Under the pieces are notes generated by a model, which saw only the letters and a program-made list of their open reading frames with translations, was not told where the DNA came from and made no database searches. The position numbers and the translations under genes are program-made. A DNA stretch of 64,000 nucleotides, taken from Bacillus sp. OK048. GTDB lineage: Bacteria; Bacillota; Bacilli; Bacillales; Cytobacillaceae. Position 1 is the stretch's first letter, and each line of letters begins with the position of its first letter. Positions 54,404-63,473 of the stretch are shown here, piece after piece. Where the stretch lies: NCBI RefSeq assembly GCF_900103525.1, contig NZ_FNHN01000009.1, positions 186,001 to 250,000 of the forward strand. Reading direction: 5' to 3'.

Positions 54404-55302
54404 ACGTCATAGATTGCAAAGGATTGACGAAAGTTTATGGGAGAACAAAAGCGCTAAATCATCTATCATTCACAATTGAAGAAAATAAGATTACTGGGTT
54501 AATAGGACGAAATGGTGCCGGTAAAACGACACTGTTAAAGATAATTGCTGGATTCATGAGAGAAACATCAGGAGAAGTGGAGGTTTTTTCCGAAAAACCG
54601 TTTAACAATCTTTTCGTGTCCTCCAACGTTATTTATATAAATGACCAAATGAATTTTCCAACAGCCTTATCATTAAAAGAAATATTAAATGTAGCGGCTG
54701 CCTTTTATGAAAATTGGAACCACGAACTTGCTAACCGGCTTTTTGATTACTTTTCCTTTCACCAGGACCAACAATATAACGATCTTTCGAAGGGAATGAA
54801 AAGTGCCTTTAATATGATCGTAGGTTTATCTGCACGATGTGCCTTAACCATGTTTGATGAGCCAACAACCGGGATGGATGCAGCGGTCAGAAAGGATTTT
54901 TATCGGGCCTTGCTTAAAGAGTACATCGCCTATCCCCGGACGATTATCCTTTCCAGTCATCACTTAAACGAAATAGAGGATTTATTGGAAGATATTTTGC
55001 TGCTAAAAAATGGAAAAGAGCATCTTCATATGCCAATAGCGGAACTAAGAACATGGGCGATTGGCATGGAAGGATTGACTGCAAATGTGAATGAATGGAT
55101 ACGGGATAGAGAAGTCATACATTCAAAAAACATTGGTTTAGATCACATGTATGTGGTGGTAAGAAACGATTTTTCTAAGGATGAAAAACTAGAGGCACAA
55201 GCAGCAGGAGTAACCATTACACCGGTTTCATCAAGTGATGTATGTGTGTATTTAACAAGTAAAACGAAGGGGGGAATCGACGATGTCTTTATTAAGGATT
55301 AG
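54400..55302 (+). CDS. ABC transporter ATP-binding protein (YtrB-like)
   Basis: 300-residue ATPase: Walker A GRNGAGKTTLLK (about 35-46), an atypical signature LSKGMKSAFN (about 128-137), Walker B LTMFDEPTTGMDAAV (about 149-163), switch His in LSSHHLNEIEDLL. The last 80 residues form an extension seen in YtrB-like proteins. Coupled to the GntR gene (ATGA overlap) and overlapping the next gene by 20 nt. Likely exports or expels a cell-envelope-active compound with the following membrane proteins. Confidence 0.9.
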   Translation: MNVIDCKGLTKVYGRTKALNHLSFTIEENKITGLIGRNGAGKTTLLKIIAGFMRETSGEVEVFSEKPFNNLFVSSNVIYINDQMNFPTALSLKEILNVAAAFYENWNHELANRLFDYFSFHQDQQYNDLSKGMKSAFNMIVGLSARCALTMFDEPTTGMDAAVRKDFYRALLKEYIAYPRTIILSSHHLNEIEDLLEDILLLKNGKEHLHMPIAELRTWAIGMEGLTANVNEWIRDREVIHSKNIGLDHMYVVVRNDFSKDEKLEAQAAGVTITPVSSSDVCVYLTSKTKGGIDDVFIKD

Positions 55303-56020
55303 TATGCTAGATATTGTAAAAAGGCAATATGCATATAAGCTTCGGGCATATATTCAGGTGTTTATGTCCCTAGTCTTTATTCAGATGTTAGGAATACTCT
55401 TCTCCTTTAACGGTGTTGGAATGTCAGGCGGAGGAAGTAATACGCTTGGTGTGAATGTCCATTTTTATTCTGCAGATATTGTGATTGCTTTCACGATTGT
55501 TTGGGCGATTATTTCTGCAATTCTTATCACGACCCAAGCATACAGGAATGATGACTTTGTATTTGTAACGAATAGAATGAGCAGTAATTTTTCCAATATA
55601 TTGTTTTTGGCGACTGCTAGTATCGTGGGGGGAATAACGGCCATCATGTCCACTTACGTAATGAAAGTATTGATGTATGTATTGGGGCGAACGGAATATC
55701 TATCAAGTCCCATCGCTGCATCAGAAATGATCATTGGTTTTGGTGCCACCATTCTCTATGTTTTACTTGGTACTGCAATCGGTTATTTTATTGGAACCCT
55801 GGTCCAGCTAAATAAGGTATTTGTTGTCTTGGTACCGGGTGTTTTAATTGGAATGATTGTCCTTGGAGCGGGAAGTATGGACGGGGGATTTTTCCAAGAT
55901 ATGATTAAATTTATTTTTATGGAGTCATCCTTCGCTTTATTTTTTATTAAAATCGTTATTTTAGTAATTTTGCTTTTTTCTAGTTCAACACTGCTGTCCA
56001 ATCGATTGGAGGTGAGGTAG
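55283..56020 (+). CDS. Membrane subunit of the GntR-linked ABC system
   Basis: 245-residue protein with about six hydrophobic segments (near 20-40, 60-85, 105-130, 145-170, 175-195, 215-238). No ABC-2 motif is clear, but place and size fit the permease partner of the YtrB-like ATPase. Starts 20 nt inside the ATPase gene with AAGGGGGG as ribosome site; the next gene starts directly after its stop. Confidence 0.75.
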   Translation: MSLLRISMLDIVKRQYAYKLRAYIQVFMSLVFIQMLGILFSFNGVGMSGGGSNTLGVNVHFYSADIVIAFTIVWAIISAILITTQAYRNDDFVFVTNRMSSNFSNILFLATASIVGGITAIMSTYVMKVLMYVLGRTEYLSSPIAASEMIIGFGATILYVLLGTAIGYFIGTLVQLNKVFVVLVPGVLIGMIVLGAGSMDGGFFQDMIKFIFMESSFALFFIKIVILVILLFSSSTLLSNRLEVR

Positions 56021-56713
56021 ATGGCTATTTTACCTCTAATAATCATCTTAATCATTATAATTGCTATAGTAAGACAGTCGAAGAGTAGCGGTAGGAAGAA
56101 TACCTTCTTTGGTAAGCAAATTCGCTGGGTTTTTGGTGGCTATTTAGCCATCCTAGTCATTTGTGCTGGCTTGAGTCCCTTGCTGCCGACGGATGAAAAA
56201 ATCTACAAAGCTATTGATGTAAAGGATCTAGATCATGCGGGTATCGAGTTATACGACGCAGCACTTGCGGGGAATATTGATAAAGTGGACAGTAACTATA
56301 TCAAAAAAACATGGAATCTGGATTATCAAGATCAACAACTCGCTATAACTGCTGCAAATGAAGAATATATCGAAACGTCGATCATTGTAGAAAGGAAAAC
56401 GGTGAATAATGGTGAAATTGAAGCGGTCTACTATAAATCGAGGTCCAGTGTGAATGGCATGGACATCTCTGATTTAGAAAAACCCCTTCAAATGAAGATT
56501 GAGAAAAACACGATGAGGTTAGAGAATCCAGAAAAATTAACACTAGAATTCACCCAATTCCAACAAGCATTCCCAATTAACCAATTTACAGGAAAACGTG
56601 GCTTCAGCGATTCAAATAGCATCTACGAAGGAAACAGCGTCCTTTACCTAAAAGTTCCCAAAGACCTAAAAATCAACGCCCCATCCGAACTTAATGTACA
56701 ATATGTAGAGTAA
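56021..56713 (+). CDS. Membrane-anchored hypothetical protein of the ABC operon
   Basis: 230-residue protein, not recognised. Two hydrophobic segments (about 3-17 and 38-55) are followed by a soluble domain of about 170 residues, probably outside the membrane, with alternating strands (ETSIIVERKTVNNGEIEAVY; NSVLYLKVPKDLKINAP). GGAGGTGAGG lies just before its ATG inside the upstream gene. Being the last gene of the GntR-ABC unit, it may bind the compound handled by the transporter. Confidence 0.72.
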   Translation: MAILPLIIILIIIIAIVRQSKSSGRKNTFFGKQIRWVFGGYLAILVICAGLSPLLPTDEKIYKAIDVKDLDHAGIELYDAALAGNIDKVDSNYIKKTWNLDYQDQQLAITAANEEYIETSIIVERKTVNNGEIEAVYYKSRSSVNGMDISDLEKPLQMKIEKNTMRLENPEKLTLEFTQFQQAFPINQFTGKRGFSDSNSIYEGNSVLYLKVPKDLKINAPSELNVQYVE

Positions 56714-56757
56714 AAAGTAATGCGATAAGAAGAATGGTGGCAGATCATTAAGAAAAA

Positions 56758-56808
56758 GACACTGTCCGTGTGGAATGGACAGTGTCCACGAGCGGTGCCT
56801 GTCACCAT
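56758..56808. repeat. REP-like dispersed element, full copy 4
   Basis: GACACTGTCC-N8-GGACAGTGTC is a perfect 10-bp inverted repeat, followed by CACGAGCGGTGCCTGTCACC. Compared with 2059-2110 the order of blocks is reversed, so the copies are in opposite orientation. It lies 45 bp past the ABC operon and 40 bp before the helicase start. Confidence 0.8.
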
Positions 56809-56848
56809 TTAATACACCAATGAAAAACCTTGGAGAGGAGCGCGTCAT

Positions 56849-59800
56849 TTGAATATTGCTTTAAGTCATAAACAGATAAAAGAAATGTGCGGTACGGTCT
56901 CCTTTAAACGAGGGGATTCTTTTTATAGGGCGGGGAAGGTGGCTTTTGATTTTTATAGTCGCAATCGTTGTGAAGCGACAGTTAGAGGAGCGGAAGATTT
57001 TTATGTCACGGTAATTGAAGAAGAGGATGGCTCCCTTTTTACAAAATGCAGCTGTCCAAAACTTTTATCCGTCAAAACGGAATGCCAGCATATTGCAGCT
57101 GTATTACTGGCACTCAATGACCATCAACAGCAAGGAACAACACCGATTGTGGCGAATCAGGTTGCCATCGATTCAACAACCAAACAAGAACTGACAAAAG
57201 GACTGCTCACCATTTTTACCGATCAACCTAAACGTTCAAGTGGTCATCAGCTTCATTTTGAGAATAGACAAGTATTAGAAGCAACGTTTTTATGTAAACC
57301 TGTAGAGATCGCGAAAGGGACAGTATTACTCGGAATAGAGATGGAAATTGATTATGTAAAGGTAAAGAATATCCGAGATTTCCTAGTTCGGGTTAACGAA
57401 GGTCATTCGAGCATTCTTGCGGATACCTTCACCTTCAATCCTACCCAACATTGTTTTCAAAACGAAACAAACGCAGTTATCCAACAGCTTATCCAAGTCG
57501 GGCATGACGAACAAGCTTATGTTAGTGCAATGCTAGATCCAATAGCTAATACATTTACGTCAGACCAACTGCTGGTACCGCCATCTTCTTGGGAGCAGCT
57601 ACACCCTTTGTTGGTAAAAGCACCAGTCGTAAAGGTTGAAAATGAAGGAGAAACTTTTGCTGGTCTTGTCCTAAAAGAGGAAATATTGCCGCTAAAGTTT
57701 GTCTTTGCGACCTCTGGTAACGGGGGATTTCAACTAAGGGTAAAAGGGTTGACCCATCTAATTGTATTGGCGCCTTACCATTTTGTTCTATATAAGAGCA
57801 AATTTATTCGAATGGATGAAACGAATTGCAAACGTTTGGCAGAGCTTAAAAATATGTTAGCGGATTCCAAAACAAATCAAATCGAGATACCATCGGACCA
57901 AATAGATTATTTTTTAGAAAAAGTGGTCCCAGGTTTAAAAAAACTTGGCGAGGTGGAACTGCCTCGAAACTTAAGGGAACGTTATCGGAAAACGCCTTTA
58001 ATTGCCAAGCTTTACTTGGATCGTGTGAAAAATAAACTATTAGCTGGATTAGAATTTCAATACGAAAATATCGTAATAAACCCATTAGACAGTCGTGAAC
58101 GACAGAATGCTCCCTACTTAATAAGAGATGAGGAAAAAGAGAATCAAATTCTCCAACTGATGGAGGAAAGCTCGTTTGCCCATACAGACAGTGGTTACTT
58201 TTTACATAACGAAGAGCTGGAGTATGAATTTTTGTATCATACAGTTCCAAAGCTGCAAAAGCTCGTCCAAATATATGCAACAACCGCGGTAAGAAATAGG
58301 ATTTTTAGAGAAAATACCATCCCTAAGATTCGGATTAAAGTAAAAAAGGAACGGACCAATTGGCTGGAATTTAAATTTGAAATGGATGGGATCCCTGAAA
58401 AACAGATCAAGGACGTTTTAGCTGCGCTCGAGGTAAAACGCAAATATTATCGGTTGCGGAATGGGACCTTGCTTTCATTGGAGACAAGAGAATTTGAGGA
58501 AATTAAACGTTTTCTACAGGCAGTTCCCGTTCAGGCAGAAGATTTGGAAGCAGGATTTAATGCTCCGATTCTAAAAGGAATTCAACTGATGGATTCGGTT
58601 GAGGACCATACAACATTTACCCTTGAGGATTCGTTCCGACAGTTTTTGGACACAATCAGTAATCCGAGCAGTATGGAGTTCGAGGTACCTGAATTAGTAG
58701 CGTCGATTTTAAGAGATTATCAAGTTCATGGGTACAAATGGATGAAAACAATTGCCAGCTATGGGTTTGGAGGAATTCTTGCAGATGATATGGGACTGGG
58801 GAAAACCCTGCAAAGTATTACTTTTATACTTTCTGTGCTTCCGAGCGTTCGTAAAAGCAAGCTCCCCATTCTCATTGTCTGTCCCTCATCATTGACGTAT
58901 AACTGGCTTAGTGAAATCAAGAAATTTGCTCCTGTACTACGGGCTGTCATTATCGATGGCAGTACCATTGAGCGGAAGGCTAAACAGAAGGAAAGTGTTG
59001 AGTCGGATGTTGTGATTACCTCCTATCCTTTGTTGCGCAAGGATATTGAGTGGTATGTAAAACAATCCTATCATACTGTGTTTTTTGATGAAGCTCAGGC
59101 ATTTAAAAACCCTGTGACTCAAACAGCCAGAGCAGTAAAAAGAATCCAGGCGGATCATCGCTTTGCCTTAACAGGTACACCGGTAGAAAATTCGTTGGAG
59201 GAGTTATGGTCCATTTATCATGTTGTGTTTCCGGAACTGTTCCAAGGGCTTAAAGAATATAGCCACTTAACAAGGAAGACGATAGCAAGACGGATCAGGC
59301 CATTTTTACTTCGCAGATTGAAAGAGGATGTTCTTTCAGAGCTTCCTGAAAAAATTGAGTCAGTTGATTCAGTGGAGTTACTTCCAGAACAGAAGAAGCT
59401 GTATGGTGCCTTTTTAGCAAAGCTTCGTCATGACACGCTGAAACATCTGGACAAGGACACGCTTCGTAAAAATAAAATCAAAATCCTTGCTGGTTTGACG
59501 AGGCTTCGGCAAATTTGCTGTCATCCTGCCCTGTTCGTTGATGGGTATAAGGGGAGTTCAGCAAAGTTTGAGCAGCTGCTAAGGATTATTGAGGAATCAA
59601 GACATGCAGGGAGACGAGTATTGATTTTTTCACAGTTTACAAAAATGCTTCAGCTTATCGGCAGAGAATTAGCGCTCGAAGGGCTGCCTTTCTTCTATCT
59701 TGATGGACAAACCCCATCAGAAGAACGTGTAGAACTCACGAATCGCTTTAATGCAGGTGAACGTGATTTTTTCCTAATATCATTAAAAGCAGGAGGAACA

Positions 59801-60070
59801 GGTCTCAATCTAACTGGTGCAGATACAGTTATCCTATATGACCTATGGTGGAACCCGGCCGTGGAAGAGCAAGCAGCGGATCGGGCGCACCGTATGGGTC
59901 AAAAGAATATCGTGCAAGTAATTAAATTAGTTGCTCGTGGTACCATTGAAGAAAAAATGAATGAGCTGCAGGAGAAAAAGCGAGATTTAATAGAGGAAAT
60001 TATTGAATCGAAAGATAAAGGGAAGTCTTCGTTAACAGAAGAGGATATTCGGGAGATATTGATGATATAA
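56849..60070 (+). CDS. SNF2-family DNA-dependent ATPase with SWIM zinc finger
   Basis: 1073-residue protein. SWIM finger at about 67-81 (CSCP, then ECQHIAAVL: Cys67, Cys69, Cys79, His81); a large bacterial SNF2-associated region (about 130-600); the SNF2 ATPase from about 620 with DDMGLGKTLQS (Walker A, about 646), FDEAQAFKN (DEAQ box, about 745), LTGTPVENSLEELW; and helicase C-terminal motifs LIFSQFTKML, SLKAGGTGLNLTGAD and DRAHRMGQ (about 1009-1016). TTG start with AGGAG 8 nt upstream. Homologues (YqhH/YwqA-like) are common in Bacillus; the role is DNA remodelling, otherwise unclear. Stands alone. Confidence 0.93.
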   Translation: MNIALSHKQIKEMCGTVSFKRGDSFYRAGKVAFDFYSRNRCEATVRGAEDFYVTVIEEEDGSLFTKCSCPKLLSVKTECQHIAAVLLALNDHQQQGTTPIVANQVAIDSTTKQELTKGLLTIFTDQPKRSSGHQLHFENRQVLEATFLCKPVEIAKGTVLLGIEMEIDYVKVKNIRDFLVRVNEGHSSILADTFTFNPTQHCFQNETNAVIQQLIQVGHDEQAYVSAMLDPIANTFTSDQLLVPPSSWEQLHPLLVKAPVVKVENEGETFAGLVLKEEILPLKFVFATSGNGGFQLRVKGLTHLIVLAPYHFVLYKSKFIRMDETNCKRLAELKNMLADSKTNQIEIPSDQIDYFLEKVVPGLKKLGEVELPRNLRERYRKTPLIAKLYLDRVKNKLLAGLEFQYENIVINPLDSRERQNAPYLIRDEEKENQILQLMEESSFAHTDSGYFLHNEELEYEFLYHTVPKLQKLVQIYATTAVRNRIFRENTIPKIRIKVKKERTNWLEFKFEMDGIPEKQIKDVLAALEVKRKYYRLRNGTLLSLETREFEEIKRFLQAVPVQAEDLEAGFNAPILKGIQLMDSVEDHTTFTLEDSFRQFLDTISNPSSMEFEVPELVASILRDYQVHGYKWMKTIASYGFGGILADDMGLGKTLQSITFILSVLPSVRKSKLPILIVCPSSLTYNWLSEIKKFAPVLRAVIIDGSTIERKAKQKESVESDVVITSYPLLRKDIEWYVKQSYHTVFFDEAQAFKNPVTQTARAVKRIQADHRFALTGTPVENSLEELWSIYHVVFPELFQGLKEYSHLTRKTIARRIRPFLLRRLKEDVLSELPEKIESVDSVELLPEQKKLYGAFLAKLRHDTLKHLDKDTLRKNKIKILAGLTRLRQICCHPALFVDGYKGSSAKFEQLLRIIEESRHAGRRVLIFSQFTKMLQLIGRELALEGLPFFYLDGQTPSEERVELTNRFNAGERDFFLISLKAGGTGLNLTGADTVILYDLWWNPAVEEQAADRAHRMGQKNIVQVIKLVARGTIEEKMNELQEKKRDLIEEIIESKDKGKSSLTEEDIREILMI

Positions 60071-60104
60071 GGTGCGAATCTTATTACTAGAACCTGCCGA
60101 TGGG

Positions 60105-60745
60105 CCTGCTGGAGTGACCGAAGAGCATTCAGAAAAGTCATTTGGGTCAATGCAGAGGGGCTGGAGTGACCGAAGAGCATTCAGAAAAGGCAATTGGGTC
60201 AATGCAGAGGGGCTGGAGTGACCGAAGAGCATTCAGAAAAGTCATTTGGGTCAATGCAGGGAAGCGGGAGTGACCGAAGAGCATTCAGAAAAGGCACTTG
60301 GGTCAATGCAGGTGGGCTGGAGTGACCGATGAGCATTCAGAAAAGTCATTTGGGTCAATGCAGAAGGGCTGGAGTGACCGAAGAGCATTCAGAAAAGTCA
60401 TTTGGGTCAATGCAGGTGGGCTGGAGTGAACGATGAGCATTCAGAAAAGTCATTTGGGTCAATGCAGGGGAGTTGGAGTGACCGAAGAGCATGCAGAAAA
60501 GTCATTTGGGTCAATGCAGGTGGGCTGGAGTGACCGAAGAGCATGCAGAAAGGGCATTTGGGTCAATGCAGGGGAGCTGGAGTGACCGAAGAGCATTCAG
60601 AAAAGGCATTTGGGTCAATGCAGGGGAGCTGGAGTGACCGAAGAGCATGCAGAAAAGGCAATTGGGTAATGCGGAGGGGCTGGAGTGACCGAAGAGCATT
60701 CAGAAAAGTCATTTGGGTCAATGCAGAGGGGCTGTAGTGACCAAG
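60105..60745. repeat. 52-bp tandem repeat array, about 12 units
   Basis: GGAGTGACCG begins units at 60111, 60163, 60215, 60267, 60319, 60371, 60423, 60475, 60527, 60579, 60631, 60682 and, degraded, about 60734. All periods are 52 bp except one of 51 (a C lost from GGGTCAATG). The unit reads GGAGTGACCGAAGAGCATTC, then AGAAAAG, ATTTGGGTCAATGCAG and a variable G-rich end. There are no unique spacers. Point variants (CATTC/CATGC, AAGT/AAGG) are shuffled among units. It follows the helicase stop by 40 bp. Confidence 0.93.
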
Positions 60746-60763
60746 ACTGCAACAAAATAGTAG

Positions 60764-60850
60764 TTACGGTCACTGCAGACCAGTTCGAAGCCCGAGTCCG
60801 AAACAAAATTACACTTTCGATCACTCCAGCCAATAACAGTGACCGTAAGA
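60764..60850. repeat. Inverted, decayed relatives of the 52-bp unit
   Basis: ACGGTCACTGCAGA and CGATCACTCCAGCC (60818-60831) are reverse-complement variants of the unit start GGCTGGAGTGACCG; AACAGTGACCGT follows in direct orientation. The array therefore ends in a fold-back region. No gene is seen here. Confidence 0.6.
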
Positions 60851-60936
60851 TTTTACATAGCTGACTATATAAATTAATTTAACTAACTATGTTATACTAT
60901 TCCATATAAGACCGACAGTAAAATGGAGGATTTTTT

Positions 60937-62115
60937 ATGCAGCGTGGTACTTTTCAATTAATGAAATCCGTTAATAAGTCAATTATTTTAAATAAAATAC
61001 GTACCTCAGAACCGATATCCCGCGCGCAAATTGCCAAAGAAACAAGTCTGACCCCACCGACTGTTAGCAGCATTGTAAAGGAACTGATCGAACAGGGATT
61101 AGTGCGAGAAAGTTCGCTGGGGCATTCGAGCGGTGGGCGAAAACCAACGATGTTACATATCAATACCAGTGCATTTTATGTCATTGGTATCGATGCGGGG
61201 CCTGAAACAATCAAAAGTGTTCTAACGGATCTATCCGGTCAAATTTTGCAGCGTGCCTCCGTCATTTTAGAAAAACCAATAACGAACAACCAATTTATTT
61301 TGACATTAAAGGAAAGTATATATACCCTATTACAGTTAACGGAAATCAATCATGACCAAATTATCGGCATCGGCATTGCGATGCATGGGGTCGTAGACGT
61401 TGAAACCGGAACCTCCCTGGTTGCACCTATTTTAAACTTAAGAAATATTCCTATTAAAGAAGCGCTGGAAGAGGAATTTAACCTAACGATAAAGGTTGAA
61501 AATGATGCCCGGGCGATGGCGCTGGGAGAATCCTGGTTTGGCGGACATGGTGAAGCCGAAAGTATGGTTGCCGTCAATATTGGCCGCGGTGTTGGTGCTG
61601 GCGTTGTAATGAACGGAAAATTATATCATGGGGCACAGGGGATTGCAGGGGAATTTGGTCATATGACGATCGATATGAACGGTACCCTTTGTGAGTGTGG
61701 AAATCGTGGCTGTTTGCAAACCTTCGTGAGTGGGGCTGCTATTGCTGAAAGAGCAGGGAAACAAATCCCTGACAGCAAAGCGACTAGCCTGACTGGAAAA
61801 GAGGTATTTGAATCAGCACAAAAGGGGAATCTACCCTTTAGGGATGTTCTCCATGAAACCGGTACGATCTTTGGCATCGGATTAACAAACTTAATTCACT
61901 TACTGAATCCGCAAAAGATTGTTTTAGGCGGCGGGGTAATGAAGAGTGAGGAATTTATCATGCCAGCAATCCTTGAAACAATTCAGCAAAGAGTCTTGAC
62001 TACAGAGGCGAGAAAGACCGAGGTTTCAGTCACACAGCTTGGTGATGATGCAACCTTGCTAGGTGCCGTGTCCCTGCTGTTGGTAGAATTATTTAATCCA
62101 ATGGCTCTGTTATAA
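60937..62115 (+). CDS. ROK family transcriptional regulator (XylR/NagC-like)
   Basis: 392-residue regulator: an N-terminal winged HTH (about 12-70: ISRAQIAKETSLTPPTVSSIVKEL), then a ROK sugar-kinase-like domain with the nucleotide-binding IGIDAGPETIKSVLTDLSG (about 86-104), ENDARAMALGESWFGGHGEA and the zinc motif CECGNRGC (about 252-259). Glu normally following the zinc motif is Gln here. ROK repressors release DNA when a sugar binds. ATG with GGAGG 7 nt upstream. Its 3' end is altered: a MITE inserted after CCAAT supplies the last codons and the stop (ending NPMALL); reading across the empty site would end NPIKEIG. It may control the nearby gal genes, which is a guess. Confidence 0.9.
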   Translation: MQRGTFQLMKSVNKSIILNKIRTSEPISRAQIAKETSLTPPTVSSIVKELIEQGLVRESSLGHSSGGRKPTMLHINTSAFYVIGIDAGPETIKSVLTDLSGQILQRASVILEKPITNNQFILTLKESIYTLLQLTEINHDQIIGIGIAMHGVVDVETGTSLVAPILNLRNIPIKEALEEEFNLTIKVENDARAMALGESWFGGHGEAESMVAVNIGRGVGAGVVMNGKLYHGAQGIAGEFGHMTIDMNGTLCECGNRGCLQTFVSGAAIAERAGKQIPDSKATSLTGKEVFESAQKGNLPFRDVLHETGTIFGIGLTNLIHLLNPQKIVLGGGVMKSEEFIMPAILETIQQRVLTTEARKTEVSVTQLGDDATLLGAVSLLLVELFNPMALL

Positions 62116-62376
62116 CAGAATGTTGATTTCAATGCGATTGAAAAATAAACGGAGAAATTCCGGCTAAATTGGGAAATCCCCATATTTCCTTAAAAATAAG
62201 GGGAGTTTTTCCGGTTATATGATCCAAATCTTTGGATTTTTGCTTATTTAGAGCAGTTAATCGGAATATCTCCGCTTATATTGCTTCGTAAGCTTCCTTT
62301 ATCTTCAATAGCCGGAAATTCTCCGCCTATGAATTCTCATACCTACACGAAAATCAACAATGAAAAATAACAGGAC
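62103..62376. mobile_element. MITE-like element, copy 2 (274 bp), with target-site duplication
   Basis: Homologous along its full length to 10711-10986. It starts GGCTCTGTTATAACAG; the other end reversed is GTCCTGTTATTTTTC, and both continue into ATTGTTGATTTTC-like sequence. TAATCCAAT stands directly on both sides (62094-62102 and 62377-62385), a 9-bp target duplication. The inner part again holds four GCGGA/TTCCG palindromes and no open frame. The left end lies inside the ROK gene. Confidence 0.9.
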
Positions 62377-62390
62377 TAATCCAATAAAAG

Positions 62391-62427
62391 AAATAGGCTG
62401 ACCCCATTGGGACCAGCCTATTTTTTA
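62391..62427. terminator. Convergent terminator between the ROK gene and galM
   Basis: AAATAGGCTG and CAGCCTATTT form the stem; T runs on both strands. The galM stop codon lies at its edge. Confidence 0.85.
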
Positions 62428-63462
62428 GTTTTCCAAACGAAACGTAAACACGGTTTGTTTCTGATAAGGTTCTCCTGCGTTTAGGATCACCGTTGGAAAT
62501 CCATCATGATGCAAGGAGGCTGGAGATGCCTGTGTTTCGAAACAGACACCAAGGTATTTTCGAGAAGTGCCTTCTGCTAATGGCAGCCCGTCTGCCAAAC
62601 CATTGGACGTATACATCACCACTCCAGGTTCATTTGTCGTTACCAGCATTACCCGGCCACTGACAGGATCTTGAAGGGTTGCCTGATATGCCTCCGCATG
62701 ATCAAAAATAAAGTAATGATCATACCCGCTGTCAGCAATTTTATTTTGCTCGAAGTTATTGTTAAACCCATTGCCAAGCACACGTCCTCCGCGGAAATCA
62801 AAGGTTGTGCCTTCAACATCAAGCAGTTTTCCAGTGGGAATAAGGTTTGGGTCTAGCTCAACAAACCTGCTGCTATCGATAGTCACGTGGTGATCATGAA
62901 TAGTAGTTTTTAAATTCCCGCTTAAATTAAAATAAGCATGATTCGTCAGGGTAAGAGGGGTGGTCTGATCACTTTTTGCTGCATAATCAAGGATGAGTTG
63001 ATTGTGATTGGTTAAGGTATACGTTACCTTTATCTCAACGTTTCCAGGATATCCACTATCCCTATCAGCGCTCCTATGGGTAAGGGTTAACCCAACTTCT
63101 TCATCAGTTTGAAAAGGGCTAACATCCCAAACAATTTGATGCAATCCATCTGGACCGCCATGCAAATGGTTATCTCCATTATTTTTTGCTAATGTATATG
63201 TCTTATCATTCAGATTAAAGGAAGCCCCTTGAATCCTGCCGGCAACCCGGCCAATAAGGGCACCAAAATAATTTGGATTCGTTTGATAATCTTGGTAATT
63301 TCGATATCCAAGGACAACATTTTCAATGTTTCCGTTTCGATCCGGAACCATTATTTTTGTAATAATTCCACCAAAGTCCAGCACACTGACACGCATGCCG
63401 AGATCATTTGATAATGTGTATTCCGTCCATTTTCCTAGTATCTGGTTACTTTCGATATTCAT
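62425..63462 (-). CDS. galM: Aldose 1-epimerase (galactose mutarotase)
   Basis: 345-residue galactose mutarotase that interconverts alpha and beta anomers of galactose or glucose. The beta-sandwich signatures are present: ENVVLGYRNYQDY (about 42-54), GRVAGRIQGASFNL, the catalytic His in NHAYFNLSG (about 175) and the catalytic Glu in FETQASP near residue 312. Substrate Asp is in the SGYDHYFIF stretch (about 241). Last gene of the gal unit, 11 nt after galT. It feeds the Leloir path and so could handle galactose released by the LacZ-type enzyme at 30579. Confidence 0.93.
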   Translation of the reverse strand: MNIESNQILGKWTEYTLSNDLGMRVSVLDFGGIITKIMVPDRNGNIENVVLGYRNYQDYQTNPNYFGALIGRVAGRIQGASFNLNDKTYTLAKNNGDNHLHGGPDGLHQIVWDVSPFQTDEEVGLTLTHRSADRDSGYPGNVEIKVTYTLTNHNQLILDYAAKSDQTTPLTLTNHAYFNLSGNLKTTIHDHHVTIDSSRFVELDPNLIPTGKLLDVEGTTFDFRGGRVLGNGFNNNFEQNKIADSGYDHYFIFDHAEAYQATLQDPVSGRVMLVTTNEPGVVMYTSNGLADGLPLAEGTSRKYLGVCFETQASPASLHHDGFPTVILNAGEPYQKQTVFTFRLEN

Positions 63463-63473
63463 TGTTCCTCCAC

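Noticed and set aside
57846-58283. 145-residue minus-strand open frame in the helicase
   Set aside because: Shadow frame inside a conserved SNF2 gene.
60543-60737. Small proteins encoded in the 52-bp array, on both strands
   Set aside because: Frames are open only because of the repeat; no ribosome sites and the frame is broken by the 51-bp unit.
60105-60745. CRISPR array
   Set aside because: The whole 52-bp unit is conserved with no unique spacers, no cas genes are near, and variants are shared between units. It is a simple tandem array.
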